From assembly GCA_963920575.1 (NCBI GenBank), contig OY986972.1, positions 23,112,672-23,176,671 of the forward strand: a DNA stretch of 64,000 nucleotides. Direction: 5' to 3'. The notes beneath the pieces are model-generated. The model ran no database searches. It saw only the letters and a program-made list of their open reading frames with translations, and had not been told where the DNA came from. Positions 18,878 through 32,425 of this stretch are shown piece by piece (positions within the stretch are counted from its first letter, which is position 1; each line of letters opens with the position of its first letter). This stretch comes from Narthecium ossifragum (lineage: Eukaryota; Streptophyta; Magnoliopsida; Dioscoreales; Nartheciaceae). A program made the translations under genes and the position numbers.

Positions 18878-21347
18878 GCGCATGAGAGGGATTCAGCTTT
18901 TTTGTGCTAACCCGTCAAGAGAGGAAACCATATTCCTCTCTATTCCTCCCGTTTTGGTCAATGGATACTGTGATTACTAAAGTATCATTTTTGATAAATA
19001 GTATGTCATATTGATGAGATAATCTAATAAGATATTTTAGTAACTCCGTTGCCATTCCTATGCTTTTCGATTTTGTTTTCCGGCATACCAAACACAGATA
19101 AGGTCTCTCTCTTGCTTTACCATGGTCATAGCAAACACCGACAAGATCTCTCCATTCCTCTCCCTCTCCCTCCCCCGTCGTGTAACCAAATGCAAGTCAT
19201 TCAATAATTTTTAATTATGATTAACGCGGTTAATCTAATGAAAGGACAATTTTGAAAAAATATCTATAATTTCAAGGGGAAAGTACAATATTATCCAAAT
19301 TATCCGATGAAGTGAGATATTTACCATACTTAGAGAAAAAATTTCATCTTAAATCAACTTTATTCTGGATTTTACGACTTAATCATCTTTTGTTTTTGTT
19401 ACAAAACATGTCGTTTTGGTCGTGAATCAACACTTATAAGTAAAGAACTCATATGCAAACAGCCTCTTCTATAATTAAAAAAACAAATCGACCATAAATT
19501 GTAAGATCCGAAATAAAGTGAATTTAATATGTGGGGGGGGGGGGGGGGGGGGGGGTTGCGGGGGTGAAACAGGATATTGAGAGAGAGAGAGAGAGAGAGC
19601 CCAGGTCCTGTTCTTGTCGTTTGTAGATCCTAATCTGTGGGCTCAATTTGACCAAACAAAACAAAAGGAAAATGCACAAATTTACTACTGAAACTTTGAA
19701 AAAGACAGACTGAGAAAGAACTTAAAGAAAAGGGGCAAACTAGCAATCTGCTTAAATATTAGATTAATCTATTGTTAGGGGAAACAACACAACTTTCCTA
19801 ATTAAGTATTCATGACTGTTTCCTATCTTACAGACTGATGTGACCAAATTAGTTTAAAAAAAGGATGGTTGCAAGATTGAGTAAGTAATCGAGCATTAAG
19901 CAAATATGATTCTGGGTCTTCCATTGGCCCTTCCTGTTGTTACTCCTCTTTCCCAGACTTCGCGGCTCAACTAATCAAATAATTAATTGATTAATTAAAT
20001 AAAGTCGTCGATCATTAGAGGTTGCCTGGCTGGCATAACAAGTTCTTGGAGGAACTATTCCATGGAAGTCTGCTACAGGTAAACAATCCCCAAATACTTC
20101 TTTCACGGATGGGGTCAACGTTTGATCGAATTTAAACGAAGTTGAGGGTTAAAAGTGTCAAATATTCAACAAAAAAAAAATCGCAACTAAAGCAAAAGTC
20201 AAAGATGACTAATGATTAGTCCTAATCAAGGGCTAAGAGGTCCGAAAAATCCAGCCCATCCAACTCGTTATTTTTCGGGTTCAGACATAATTGTTTTTGT
20301 TCATGGATTAGGCTTTGTCATAAATTTAGGCATGAATGTTTTAATTACATAGTTTGGTCAATTTTGATAGCTATTTAAAAAACAAGTCATGAAATCTGGG
20401 ATTTTGTTAGTATGCAAACTAGCTATAAATATGTGATTATTAATTTTCTTTTATCTATGTTGTTTGGATTTTGAAAAAAATTACATATTAAATTCACTTT
20501 ATTTTTTATTTCACAATTTAGGACTGTTTCATGGTTTCATTATTAAGTATTATCTCATGCCCTTTTGGTCAACAATCCTTACTTATAAGTTATATAAGTC
20601 ATCATTCCGGACATATAAGTCAATATTATGTAGACAAATGGCTTGTTTTGTAATGAAAAGATAAAACAGTCTTAAATTGTCAAATAAAAAATATAATGGA
20701 TTTGATAGGTAAATTCTTCTTTGGGTTTTGAGACTATGTTTTCAAATTTAAATTGGATAAAACAATCCCAATACGGTTTGGGTTTGTGGCCTATTGGTCT
20801 AGCCCAGGATCGAGCCTACCTTGATAGGCTCAGGTCTGGTGGGGCTTGGTGTCGGGCTGGGCTGGGCCGAAGCCCGAAAACTTGGATTGGGCTCAGGGCA
20901 GAACTTGAATCCGTGGGCGGACTGCCCTACATGACCATGCCCAAACGCCTCTAAGCTCAATTTCCAGCTCTCGGGACCACGCCTCTAGGCTCCAAGCTAA
21001 ATATCCGTGTATAAAGACATCCCAGTTGCAGAGGGATTGCAAGCTTAAAGTAGCTGTATCTGTTCTGCAATCTAAAGGCCTCAAAATTCCATGTTTTGGA
21101 TAGATATATGCTTAATTCCTTTCAGTTTGTTTTACAAACAGCCCGGCTGATTCATTCTCAATTGCATTATGAGGATATTGATGTTATATGATCATGATAC
21201 ATTTACAACAATAAACATCATATTTTTCCTTGAACCCTTGTAGCGATCTTTGACATGACTCAAATTGCTCCATTCTATTTGCACCTTGTGAAGAAACCCA
21301 TTAGATTCTGACAACCTTGGAAATCCAGTTCTTCTAATAGTAAACCA
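18878..21347. other. Gene-free region with simple repeats
   Basis: AT-rich DNA with no gene seen. It contains a 23-base poly-G run (19533-19555) and a (GA)n tract (19579-19599). A GC-richer patch at 20770-20900 is rich in GGGCTGGGCCG-like words, which are common in plant dispersed repeats. Confidence 0.45.
19533..19599. repeat. Poly-G tract followed by (GA)n microsatellite
   Basis: Twenty-three consecutive G at 19533-19555, then a GA repeat of about ten units at 19579-19599. Confidence 0.9.
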
Positions 21348-22056
21348 AAGTCACTTGCCGCATGCTTGGCCACATGGCGGCCACCGGATGTGAGCATAGC
21401 AATCCGAGCTTCAACACCAGCTCCGCCTCCTCCAGGGCATAATCCTCCCTCAGTTTCGCATCGACCGTCTCAAGAATTGCCCCCCTCTGCAAATGCAAGA
21501 AAACCCAGTCCACCAAGATCCACTCCTCGCTGCTCTTCTCCTGCTCTATCGGCCTTCGGCCGCAGACCACCTCCAGAAGAAAAGCTCCGAAAGCAAACAC
21601 ATCGGAGGCAGTGGTCACCTTCCCGACACGAGTCATCTCCGGTGCCAAATACCCCATGGTGCCCACGATATGCGTCGGCTGAGGTCTTTGTAAGAGAACC
21701 TATGTGGCCCAAATTCTTGTTCCCAGTCCTCAAGCAGCTCTGCATACTTGAACCTCCACCTCAGGATCATGAGAATAGGAATCAAAGATATTATAATGGT
21801 AACAACAACTACTGGAGGCAACCAAATTGCTAGGATTTTCCCGTTCGATGAGGAATCAGTAGTTTCCGACGGCTGCGGCAGCTTTGGGAGATTCGAGAGG
21901 TCAAGTTCCTGAGCTTTTCCGTTCATCTTGAAGCTCCAGGCAAGAATGCAGTGATGCGATTTGGTGACTCCGGTAGACGCTGAGAAGCCGGCGTACATGT
22001 CTTCCAGGATTTTGGTCGAAAGATCGATGGTGTATTGCAACAAAGGAATGCTCGGT
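21348..22056 (-). pseudogene. Lectin receptor kinase fragment, copy 3 (5' truncated, 490-bp internal deletion)
   Basis: The left part (21348-21684) encodes the C-terminal kinase lobe: GTMGYLAPEMTRVGK to CSHPVAAMWPSMRQVT. The right part (21685-22056) encodes the end of the lectin domain, the transmembrane segment and the juxtamembrane region up to RFSYKDL. Compared with copy 2, 490 bp between 13701 and 14191 are missing, with GAGG at both breakpoints. This removes the glycine loop, VAVK, HRD and DFG, and shifts the frame. Similarity to the lectin domain stops abruptly near 22056. It cannot encode a receptor. The signature matches copy 1 at some sites (LLQYTID) and copy 2 at others. Confidence 0.9.
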
Positions 22057-22539
22057 TTAACTATTGATACTTGCGTTGATGTCCTTCGAAGGTCTTCTAC
22101 CCCAGACCATATATGCAACTAGGTGGTGGGCTCGTGCCACATGGCACGGCTAACTGCTCATCCCCACTCTCTTTTTCTCTCCTCTCTCCCTCTATTTCTA
22201 TAATAACTTACGCCAGGTCAGTCCAATATCCTTTTTTCTTATTTATTTAGTTACAATCTTATACCACGTGTGCATATCACGTGTATAATTTTATAACTCA
22301 GATGATAAATCATAATCTAAGTCATAAAAGTAACTGTCACATGATCATATAAAGTAGATGTTAAATCTATCATTGCATACACACTTTGGAATCTATGGTG
22401 TGTAAGATGCTCAGCAGTTATTAGAAAGGAAGATCGTGATCTACATCAGGTGGCTCGATCTATTCTTTGACAAGTTAAGGAGTATCGAATTGCACATAGG
22501 GAAAAGGAAGGTGTGTCCCATGGTGATGATTGGAAAGGA
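22057..22539. other. Spacer between kinase fragment and LINE remnant
   Basis: No gene seen. The right end may already belong to the decayed LINE. Confidence 0.4.
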
Positions 22540-23022
22540 ATTCAATTACAAGTTGATGCCTCGTTTAGCTGTGAAGATAAATGGGCTGGTCTGGGGACTG
22601 TGTGTGGATGGGGATGACAATATTATGAGCTTGCTCGGAAACTGTTGAAGCCAGCTCTATCCTGGAAGTGGATTTGAACGCTATATTTTTTGAATTAAGG
22701 TGCGCTATGGACAAAGGAGTTAGAAGTTTTACTGTTAAAACAAATTCTTTAATTGCGGCTAAGATTGTACATAATGGAGGTATGTGGAATCATGTGCCTC
22801 TCTTGTACGAGATATATGGTGGTGTATAGAGCCTGTTACTGATTTCTCTTTTGTATACATCCCTCACGAGTTCACTATGCGACGGACATTTTGGCTGGAG
22901 AAGCAAGGCGCCTGATCCATGTTTTGGGAGGTCAAGGTCAGGAGTTATTGTAAGGAAGTCAGTCTGTAGAGGTGGGCAGGTAGCCCTAGCCTACAGGCTT
23001 ATCTAATCAATAAAAAAAAAAA
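22540..23022 (+). mobile_element. Decayed LINE 3' end (RNase H domain)
   Basis: IQLQVDASFSCEDKWAGLG at 22540-22596 is the start of a LINE-type RNase H domain. Shifted frames then give EVDLNAIFFELRCAMDKGVRSF and FVYIPHEFTM. Several frameshifts and stops separate these pieces. The segment ends at an A-rich tail (23011-23022). It is 5' truncated and belongs to a different, more decayed LINE lineage than the one at 3460-12806. Confidence 0.7.
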
Positions 23023-23213
23023 CTTGTCTCTATAAAATGTATGTATACACCAATTGATAAAGAAGCATAGAATGGTACATTAAAACAACTTCGGCCTTTT
23101 TTCCCGGAATAGAACAAAGGTGAACATGCTCTATAGCCAAAATTCATTCTCTTTATTCTTTATTTTTCTCTATACTTGTATACTTTGTAGTATAGGTATT
23201 AGTATACTTCACA

Positions 23214-26200
23214 CTATGGTTTATTTGGTAGATGGCAAGTGTATCTCAACTTCGGATGAGACCGGAGGGCATTCTGGAGAGCAACATCAACACTGGTTCC
23301 TTCACGGAACAATGCATCGTACAGGAGACAAACAAATAGAGATAGCTCCTCCTCATCGTCGTCCATCCAATTTAGCGAATGATCACCTCCTTTTTCTGGA
23401 TCACTGTCTTCCCAGTCACTAACAGGGCTCGCTGGTTCGGGTTCTTGTTCTTCGTCCTCAAGATCATCATCTCCTATCACGAACTTTCCGTTCTCGTAAC
23501 CATTGTCTTCGCCGGGCCCATGAAATGCTATTGATTGAGTGTCCGGAGGTTCCACCGATGATGAGACAACAGCTTTGGCGCCTGAATCCAAAAATGCCTT
23601 CAGTAGGCTAGGAGCAAGGCCATACTTGCCCGTACAGATAATAATTCTATCTCTCCAAGCCCCAACCTGGCATTTTTACATAAAGATAAAGAAAGCAAGG
23701 TTTTCAGTCAGTATGAAAGCTGAAGAAGAAAAAAGGGTCAGCTTATTGTAAAACTCTAGACATTTCTATGATTAGAAGAAATTGGGAACAGACTATGTGC
23801 GCAGAAAAGACTGACAGCTTCGTAGTCTTTCTAGAACTTGTATAGCAGTGAGCTGAAACATAGAGAATTTGTAGCAGTTAACTAGCACTCGTTCAATGTG
23901 CCTATAGCTCATTATCCACACTTTAGCAGATATTTTGTCTTGTAATTCTTGCATGATCTAGGGCTCTTATGAACCATAAGAGCATCTCCAACCTCATTGT
24001 CCAAGATGGAGAATCTAAAAATCATAAAAAAAATACATAAAGGTATTTTGGAGGATGGCAACTCCAATCACCATTCTCTATACTGTTTTTCCATTTCAAT
24101 ATTTCTCCTAAATACCTTCTACGCCCCTCTTATTAAAACATAACTAATATATATAATACAAATAACTTTTAATTCTAATATCTTATATTTATAAAATTAA
24201 TCTCGTGGCAAAGATATCGTCAATATCTTCGAAACGAGACTAATATTGTTGTCGTGTATTGGATATATTGAATTCTGTCGTTGGCTCGACTATTCTCCAA
24301 AATACGCTGGATCCGCTAAAACAAATCCTAAAATCCGTTTGTAAGAGAATTTGACACTAAGTTATATTATATTAAATGATTTTATAAATTAAATTACATC
24401 AAATATTTGTTTTCAAAAATACTCAAAATTGGTCTCATAATGAAGATATCGATGATATCTTTCCAATGAAACTAATTTCATAAAATTTCAATATGTATAT
24501 TTAAAATTACGATAAATATAGCTATTTTAATATAGAATAATATCAAGGGCTAAAACCGTCATTCAGCCCATTTGGAAGACCTATAGTGACTGTAGCATCT
24601 CTATCTCTATTTATGGAGAGAATGATTGGAGTGGCAACCGGTCTCTACTCTATTTTGGAGAAATAGAGACCGGTTGGAAATGCTCTAAAGCAAACTTCAA
24701 CTTTTGGCCAAAAATTGATGGCTAACCAACATAACACCAACTTTTTGCCAAATAGGACCTGATATTCACTTTTTGCACTTTAGGACCTCTCCCATGTTTT
24801 TTTTACATAATAGGACCCCATACACGTAAGGAACACGCGTATAAACTAATACGCGTATAATTCTTCATTATACACATATCATGGTATGCATATAATTATT
24901 GTTTATACGCGTATTAGTTTATACATGTGTTACTTACATGTATGGGGTTACTTACGTGTATGGGGTCCTATTATGAAAAAAAACATGAGATGGGATCCTA
25001 AATTGCAAAAGGTGAATACTATGAGTCCTATTTAGCAACAAATCCAACATAACACTGGTGAAATAATTTTATGATTGCCTTAGAGAAGTCATAATAAAAC
25101 TTACCATCCAACGAGCATCTTCAGGTGTTAAATGAACTGCAGGTACAGTCCTTCGGAACATGTAAGCACCAATTTCTTGGTTATCCTCCATGACCTTATT
25201 AGAAGCATGTTAATGAGTAAGTTGAGCAACTACTGGACGTAGGAAAAAGATATCCAAGAACATTCGGGCAGAATGGAAATACGTACCTGTGTTTGCCGTC
25301 CTATATAACGATGGAGGATACCTCCAACTTGAAAATAAGGCCACTGGGCCACCAACTCAGCTACAGACGAAACCTTACTTAGGGCACAAGCATGCTTTCT
25401 ATTTTGAGACCTCATCATTGATGAAAAGCTACTCTTAACACTTTGCACAAATCTATCTGCAAGCTCCCCGGGTTCAGCAACCACAAAGACATCATTCTGC
25501 CAACTGATATAGCGATTCCACGTTATTTACCAATTAATTGCCAAAAAAAAGCATAACTTTCCAAATGACAAAACATCTACCGAACTAGGACATGTTGCGA
25601 ACCTTAATATGGAACCTGTAGAATCATTTTGTAGAACCAAATGAATTATGCCAACTTGAGGGAAATTCTGAAGTTTCTCATGCAATGACCGAACATGTAT
25701 AGATGGCTGCCTGGAAACTAGTGGAGATGTTGGAGGTGAAACTGATGTCTTCCCAGCGTGATGGCCATCCAAGCTAAGCGGGGGGACTAAATCAATTCGA
25801 TTTACTCGCTGCGAACCAAATTCTGGACTATATATTAGCGGGCTTGATGGGAAACTTCCAGTGAACAGTGGAGACGTAGTTAAGGTAGTAGCTGGCTTGG
25901 AAAACCCAGATGCCCGACTGGTAAGCGATACTTTAATGCCATTACGAATGCAAAAAATCTCAAGTGACCGAGCATGGTGAATACTCTTTGCAGAATCAGG
26001 GCTATACGAGGACTCCACAAGAAGTATTGTCCGCCTCCACCCTAATGATGGACTGTTCTCATCAAGCACTGAAAGGATAAACATCACCTAGTCAATCTTC
26101 CAACAGTTCCTAAGAAAGAGAGCATTGGGCGGATCAAGATATATTGGACTCTTTGAGAAGAGTAAAAAGGACAGCCACAAAACCTGCATTAGAAGGCTTC

Positions 26201-29200
26201 AACTTGGAGACATGTTGGTTCTTGGATTTCTCCATGAATCTGTCTTCATTTTGGTATCTCAGGACTAAATGCTCACAGAGATTCTTGAAAACTTGAGAGC
26301 TTTTCAGAATGAACTCCTCGGTTGCAGCTTCCAGCTTTAGCCAGACAGCAGGATCAGTCTCATCCAGCTCCATCCCACATCGCTCATCAACTATGCCAAA
26401 GAAAAAATTAGACTTGTACTGCATCTTACTTACCAGTGGGCAAGCAGAAATCAACAAACTTAAGTAATTTGGACGTGATGCTTTATTAGTGCAATTTTAT
26501 AGTAGAACTTTTCGCTGGAATTAGATGCTCATTACAAGAGCATGAGAACGAACAACTGTGTTAACTTATATAGAAGAGAATGATAACTCAAAATAACCGA
26601 CTTACGAGGGTTAAATCGAAAATAATGCATTTCAGGAAGCATGGGCATCAGGGTGTCCAGTGCTTCCTCTACACGCTCCACCGAACATGCACTCTCGATC
26701 AAAACTTGTCCTGTATCTAGGTATCGCCATCCTCCTTTACGACCCTTGTCATGGTCATTGAGAAATCAAACTGTTATAAATTTGAAATAAATGCTGTACT
26801 CATCAGATCGTCTAACTTTCAGGCATAACGGTGCATTTTCTTAAGCAGGAAAGGCATGCAATGAAACAAGATGTAGTGTGTGCGGCATGTGCTAGCACAT
26901 TTGCAATCCAGCAAGGGTACCATAAACCAAGACCTTACAAAGAAGAGAAGATAAATAGCTTACTTTAATCGGCACTGAACCACATCCTATAGAAACTAAG
27001 CAATCAATCCGGGTATCGGGCCACAGAAGCTGCGCCTCTCTTATGGCAAAGATAGTAGGATTATTGGCTACAATAGCTCCATCTTGCCAGCGATTTAGAT
27101 CTGGAAACATCATAAATAACAAAATCAGAAAGCTACGTTTCAAATTTTTGAAGTGAGAGTAGATGCACAAAGCCAAAAGTAAACTTAGAACACTTGATCT
27201 AAATGGTTACCATCCGAGAAATCATCAAGATAATATGGAGCAGCAGATGATGCTCTTATAGCTTCCCATATTCGATGCTTGCAGCTTCCAACGGAAGCAA
27301 CACGACGAGTACCAACTTGAGTACCAGGAGTAGTTGTTCCAATAGCACCAATAGCTGGACTTTCAGCCATTCCCAAAGGCATCTCTGGGGTCCCAACCGG
27401 ATACTAGACAAGGGAAAAAAACTGATATTCAAGATTCAAAAACCACATCCAAAACAGGGTAAAATGTTCCTATCTCACAACTAAGCTTCTAGAAAGAAAA
27501 TTATTCAGCAACCAAAAACAGGTGTTGTAAAGAACATAAAAGAAATCTATCTCACGCAAAAAGGGAAATGATTAAAGAAGGCATCGTCAAAGTTTACTTA
27601 TGCTGATAATTCTCTAAATGGGTAGAAAGTTCATATGCATGTTTCTGAATCAAGCTGCAATGAGGTGAACAGAGCAGGTTAAATCTATCTTGCTACACTT
27701 CATTGCTAAATCTGTTAGATCTGTCACTTTCCTATATTTATCAAACTTCCAACGGCCAGAAGATGAATGTGACTAGTGATTTCTCCGTCAGCAAAGATTA
27801 ATTTAGGCCCAACTTCTTGTTAAGTTTAACCCTCTGCGATGATTCAAGTTTACAAGGTTATAGCAACTTCATTGACATACTCCCAGAGGACTTTAAAATG
27901 CCAACTTGAGGGAAGGAAAGGGAAAAGTATGTTAAACAATCACTAGTAAGTAGCTATCAGCATGCAAGATACAAGAGCTAACTAAAATAACGATTAACGA
28001 GTATAGGGCAAGACAGAATTTTTAAACTTACAATGCAGTTGAAACAACATAATCTATCCTTGCTCATAGAATTACAATATGCAATAGCACCTTATCACTA
28101 AAATAATACTGAGTGTTGACAAGGTATATTATCTTTCTTTATTCATGACTCGTCAAGTTTGAATACAGAAAACAAAATGAAAAGAAAACAACACCAAAAA
28201 AAAAACCTCAAACAATGTAGGCCTCAGCACTTCCGAGTGTTTTTGAAGGAAAATTTTAATAAAAGAAAAACACAAAAGGATAATCCTCTGGTGGCAGAGT
28301 CCCAATTTGAACTTTGAATTTTATAGGCAGCAAGCGCCTAAGCAATAGAGAACTGGTATAGACATGCTACAAACCTGATAATTTCTGAACAAAAATGGTT
28401 GAGCTGGCATAGCACTAACAAGAGTTGACAATGCAAAGACCTTGGGAGTGCCCTTGACAGCAGAATCTATCATAAGGTCACCATCATCATCAGCACAGAT
28501 CTCTTTCAAAAGTCTTTCAAACTGGTCAGCATTGTGCTGAAACAAAGATCTAGGTCAGGCGGCCTGAAAAAAGAACTCAACAGAAGGAAACAAACCCATG
28601 TTTCTCATACTTTAGATCCATGTACAACTACTCTAAAGTTTTGTGATGAACTCTTATAAAGCTGATCCAGCTTCTCTCTCCAACTTGCAGCTTCATTGTC
28701 CTTTGGGATAGGTTCAGCAAACACAACCTTTCCTGCAGAAGAGCACAACATTACCCAGACTGAAAGATTTACTATGTCGCTGACGTCACGGTGGAGGCCT
28801 TACCTAGTTTTTTGTAAATTTCTTCACATTGATCCAAGGTCATTTGTTTGATTCCAAGTGCAACTGCAAGCATGCCACCAGTAGATGTGCCACATATAAG
28901 GTCAAACATTTCATGTATTGGCTTTCCTGTTCCTTCTTCAATTTTTTTAAGCATCTGAACAGTCGCAAGGCCCTTCATTCCACCGCCATCCATTGAGAGA
29001 ATACGCAGCCCTTGTTTCCCAACTGGCTTGCCTCTTATCGCCCGACGCAAATTCTCATTTTCACCTGAGTCCACACAACGAAAAAATTGATAAGACTAGA
29101 AGCTGTAGAAAAATTTCAGCTGAACTCGCATATAAGCTAGACCAGCATACCGAGAATTGCCAAAGCACGTGCTGCAGCCTTGCTGATACGTGGCTCAGGA

Positions 29201-32200
29201 GACATAGTAAGACGTAGGAGAAGTTCACGTAAGCTTTCAGATTGGACTAGTGTGCGACGATTCTCCAAACAGAATGCTAGATTCCCAACAGCAAATAAAG
29301 ACAACCTTCGGACCTAATGAAGGAACGCAAATCAAAAAGGCACTACATATTTATACGTAAGGGAACATATGACAGAAGAGGGCTTAAACCATAGGTAATT
29401 TATGTCCTTGCCTCTACACTCTTATGTGTACAGAGAGCTTTGAGTGATTTTAAAACATCCTTGGTCAACATCTTTTGAGCTACACTATCAGAGGCAAAAG
29501 CGAGGTTAACCACAACTTCCAGGACAGAAATCAATTCCTCCTCTGCAACTGATTTCAGGACAGACTCAATAGGTTGCATAATGTCAGCCTTGATCAGCTG
29601 CATTGCCAGAGAGATATCAGCTGCTACTGAGGAAAGAGCAGAACATGCTTGTTCAACCTGCAGCATATCATAGCCCTTAGAAGCCGAATCCACCAAGAAC
29701 TAGATCCAACTAATAATGAGGAGACAATTGTGTACCACATGACGGTTATCACTGCTGATCATGCTTATAAGCTGCCGCACAGCATTTTCTTCTTTGCTAA
29801 TAGCTACACGGTTGTTATGATCTTGCAGGAGTTTTGCTAGTGCAGATGCCAGCAAAGGATGGTGACATGAAGAAAACCGAAAAACAAGAGCAAAAAAAGC
29901 GCCCAATTTGTGTCTTGATGCAGTGAAGTAGGAGCTGTTTTCCGTCTGAAAACAGAATCAAGTGCTTACAAAATAAAACAAGAGTTTCAGGACTAGGCTT
30001 CAAAATTGTAGAACAGTTATTACCTCTATTTGAACAGTCACAGACTTTAGACTTTCAGTTGCCTCGATCCTAATATTAGCAAGCGACAGATGGCGAAGTT
30101 TGTCCAATGGTAGAATTTCTGGAAGAAATTCAAGAGGATTACCAAATAGCCTCAGAACACGAAGCTCAGACATAGCCCTGCCACAAAACTGAGGAGTAAT
30201 GTTACATCCGGTGCTTAGCCAGAAGACTAATTGTTGTCAAGTTTCTATGCAACATAATATGCAAAGACATAATTGTTGACCAATTGAATGACCTGAAATC
30301 TAGAAGAGGGCGAACGAGTTTGTTATGCTCCAGTGACAACTCAACCAGTGAAACACATTGTCTCAGCTCAACTGCATGTTCATAATTTAAAAATCAAAGA
30401 GAGAACCATTTTGCACCATGCAGTGGATCATGTCAAAATCAGCAATGATAAAGCGTACTATATCTGGTGTAGTATTGACGAAAAAGTTCAAACTTACCAG
30501 GAACCGAAACCAGCATGTTATTGTCAACTCTAAGAACTTTTAAAATTTTCAGCTCCCCGACCTCTGGTGGCAAAACTGATAGCTTATTGTTATCAAGATA
30601 TAGCCTCTCAAGACGCGGCAATCTCATTAACTCTACAGGAAGTACCTGTAAAAATTTCCCAGTGAAGTCAGGCTTACCACCAGACGTAAGAGTTATTGTA
30701 TTTCACCATCACATCTTAAAGAAATTATGAACCTCCATCCAGCCTATGAGCATAGTAACAGTATATGTCAACAGGTAATTTCATACAAGTCCGTTTTCCT
30801 GGAAACTGATTGAAAATTTCCAGCTCAAGCTGGTATGTTTTTACTGATAATGGTGACATTTAACTGTGCACCTAGGGATGCAACAGCAAAATAACTTCTA
30901 TAACGGCACTTATCAGTGGAATGTTTTTCCATAACCTAAGAAAATAACCACATTTTATAAACAAACATTGGAAACTTGAAATTCTGATCATACTAAGAGG
31001 CAATCTGATGTTTTGCTCAAAGTGGAAACTTATATATTCGATTCCTTCTAGAAGGCCGTTGTTAAATGGGGCCATTGAGGCCACATTGAATCTTCTCAAA
31101 TTCTCTTTCCCTCATCCTTTGTGAATTTTACCCTAACAATAATTGCACACATTAAGCTTACTTCGATGAAATGCATTACAGGTAAAACCTCAAAGCTTAA
31201 ATATCACTCGCTCATGGAAAGATATAATACAAAGAGATTTCCTTTCATGATCAGGGTTTTCCTTCTTAAGGAATCTAGCAATCACTTTTTATTCCATAGT
31301 CCATATACAAGGTAGTGATAATAGGCAGGGCTTACTCTCGATATGTACAAGAAATCTTAACAAAATCGAAACTAACAAATAATTTGGTGGTCAAAACCTC
31401 ACTAAAATCTTATCATTTACCCTTAGCCAACTTGTCATCTCATTCTCAGAAGAAGCTGCCCATAGATCTTCCATCAACGGTCCCTAGAAATCATATTCTT
31501 CTTCATTCTCCTCAAACTTGTTTCCTCCCAGCTATACCATTTTGTTCGATCATGGAAGTCACTCTTCATGGACTTGAACCTTGTGACCGCCATTCACATT
31601 CTTTGTTGCCTTCATAATCTTGCTTGATTGCTCTAGAAGCCAAATGCACTCGCTCTGTCATCATTATCTAGAGAACTCAAGTCATAATTGTTTGCACATT
31701 GCACAGGATCACCAATCCAATAGGTCCTCGCAGATCTTTTAACGACTTAGCTCTAGATTCAACGCTTATGAGAGCAAACGTCCTCATCAAGATCCACTCT
31801 CGAATAATTAAATTGCACATAATCCAATCATAAATTTTCTTGTAACAACTCTGGACCAGCTAGAAAAAAAAAATATGACAAGAAAGCAGCTTTGAAGACC
31901 TCAAGAACTCACCGAAAGGCCACAACCACAAAGGTTGATGACGGTGATGCTCTTCCAGTGGTCTGGAAACCCCTGGAACCCCTCACTGGCCCCAGCCGGA
32001 TCTAGATCGGACCGGATCAATCTCGTGAGAACCCCGATCCCATCGCTCTGTTGCCCTGACCCGGCTGCTCTGTACATCCGGATGGATCTCAACTGCTCCC
32101 GCCTCCTCACCACCGTCATCTCCACCCCGACATCCCCATTCTCCTCCGATTCCCGGAGATCGAGGACGACGCAGTCCTGTGGTGGCGGGAGGGAGACCAT

Positions 32201-32425
32201 CAGCCGGGACTGGAGCCGGAGGGCCACCTGGTCCTCGTCATCGCCCGCCACCCACTCGAGGTCAATCCGGAACCCCAGATCCCCCGAACCCACCTCCGCA
32301 TCCGCCTCCGGCGGGAGCGGAGGAGGGTGGGGAGAGGACTCGTCGGCATTGCAGCCGGAATCGCCGTAGTCCAGGGTGAGGTGGAAGATCTCGGAGGGGC
32401 GCTTCCATCCCAGGCCCCATGACAT
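23214..32425 (-). CDS. PLA1: Phospholipase A I-like (LRR, armadillo-like and patatin domains), 18 exons
   Basis: Exons: 31913-32425, 30498-30645, 30293-30371, 30024-30177, 29736-29945, 29412-29657, 29151-29313, 28804-29064, 28611-28732, 28375-28536, 27211-27403, 26964-27100, 26606-26744, 26184-26390, 25603-26068, 25287-25503, 25105-25194, 23214-23666. They splice in frame to 3960 nt, 1319 residues, close to the roughly 1310 of Arabidopsis phospholipase A I. The N-terminus MSWGLGWKRPSEIFHL is family-typical. Leucine-rich repeats follow (about 172-298), then armadillo-like helices (about 299-504). The patatin domain has SMDGGGMKG (near 528-536), the nucleophile motif GTSTGG (Ser near 565) and catalytic Asp in WQDGA (near 757). 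Such enzymes hydrolyse acyl chains of membrane lipids. The acidic C-terminal region ends RYTCHLPNKP. Intron 29314-29411 starts with GC. Confidence 0.93.
23980..24685. mobile_element. PIF/Harbinger-type MITE in the last intron of the phospholipase gene
   Basis: The ends are GAGCATCTCCAACC and GGTTGGAAATGCTC, inverted with one mismatch in 14. TAA flanks both sides (23977-23979 and 24686-24688). The 706-bp interior has no coding frame. Confidence 0.75.
24738..25043. mobile_element. Foldback element with long inverted arms
   Basis: About 130-bp arms face each other: CAAATAGGACC...CCCCATACACGTAAG on the left and its near-complement on the right, around a short centre. The arms carry repeated ACTAATACGCGTATAA words. 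CCAACATAACAC (12 bp) lies directly repeated on both sides (24726-24737 and 25044-25055). A long foldback with a duplication of 9 bp or more suggests a MULE-type MITE. It sits in the same intron as the MITE at 23980-24685. Confidence 0.68.
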
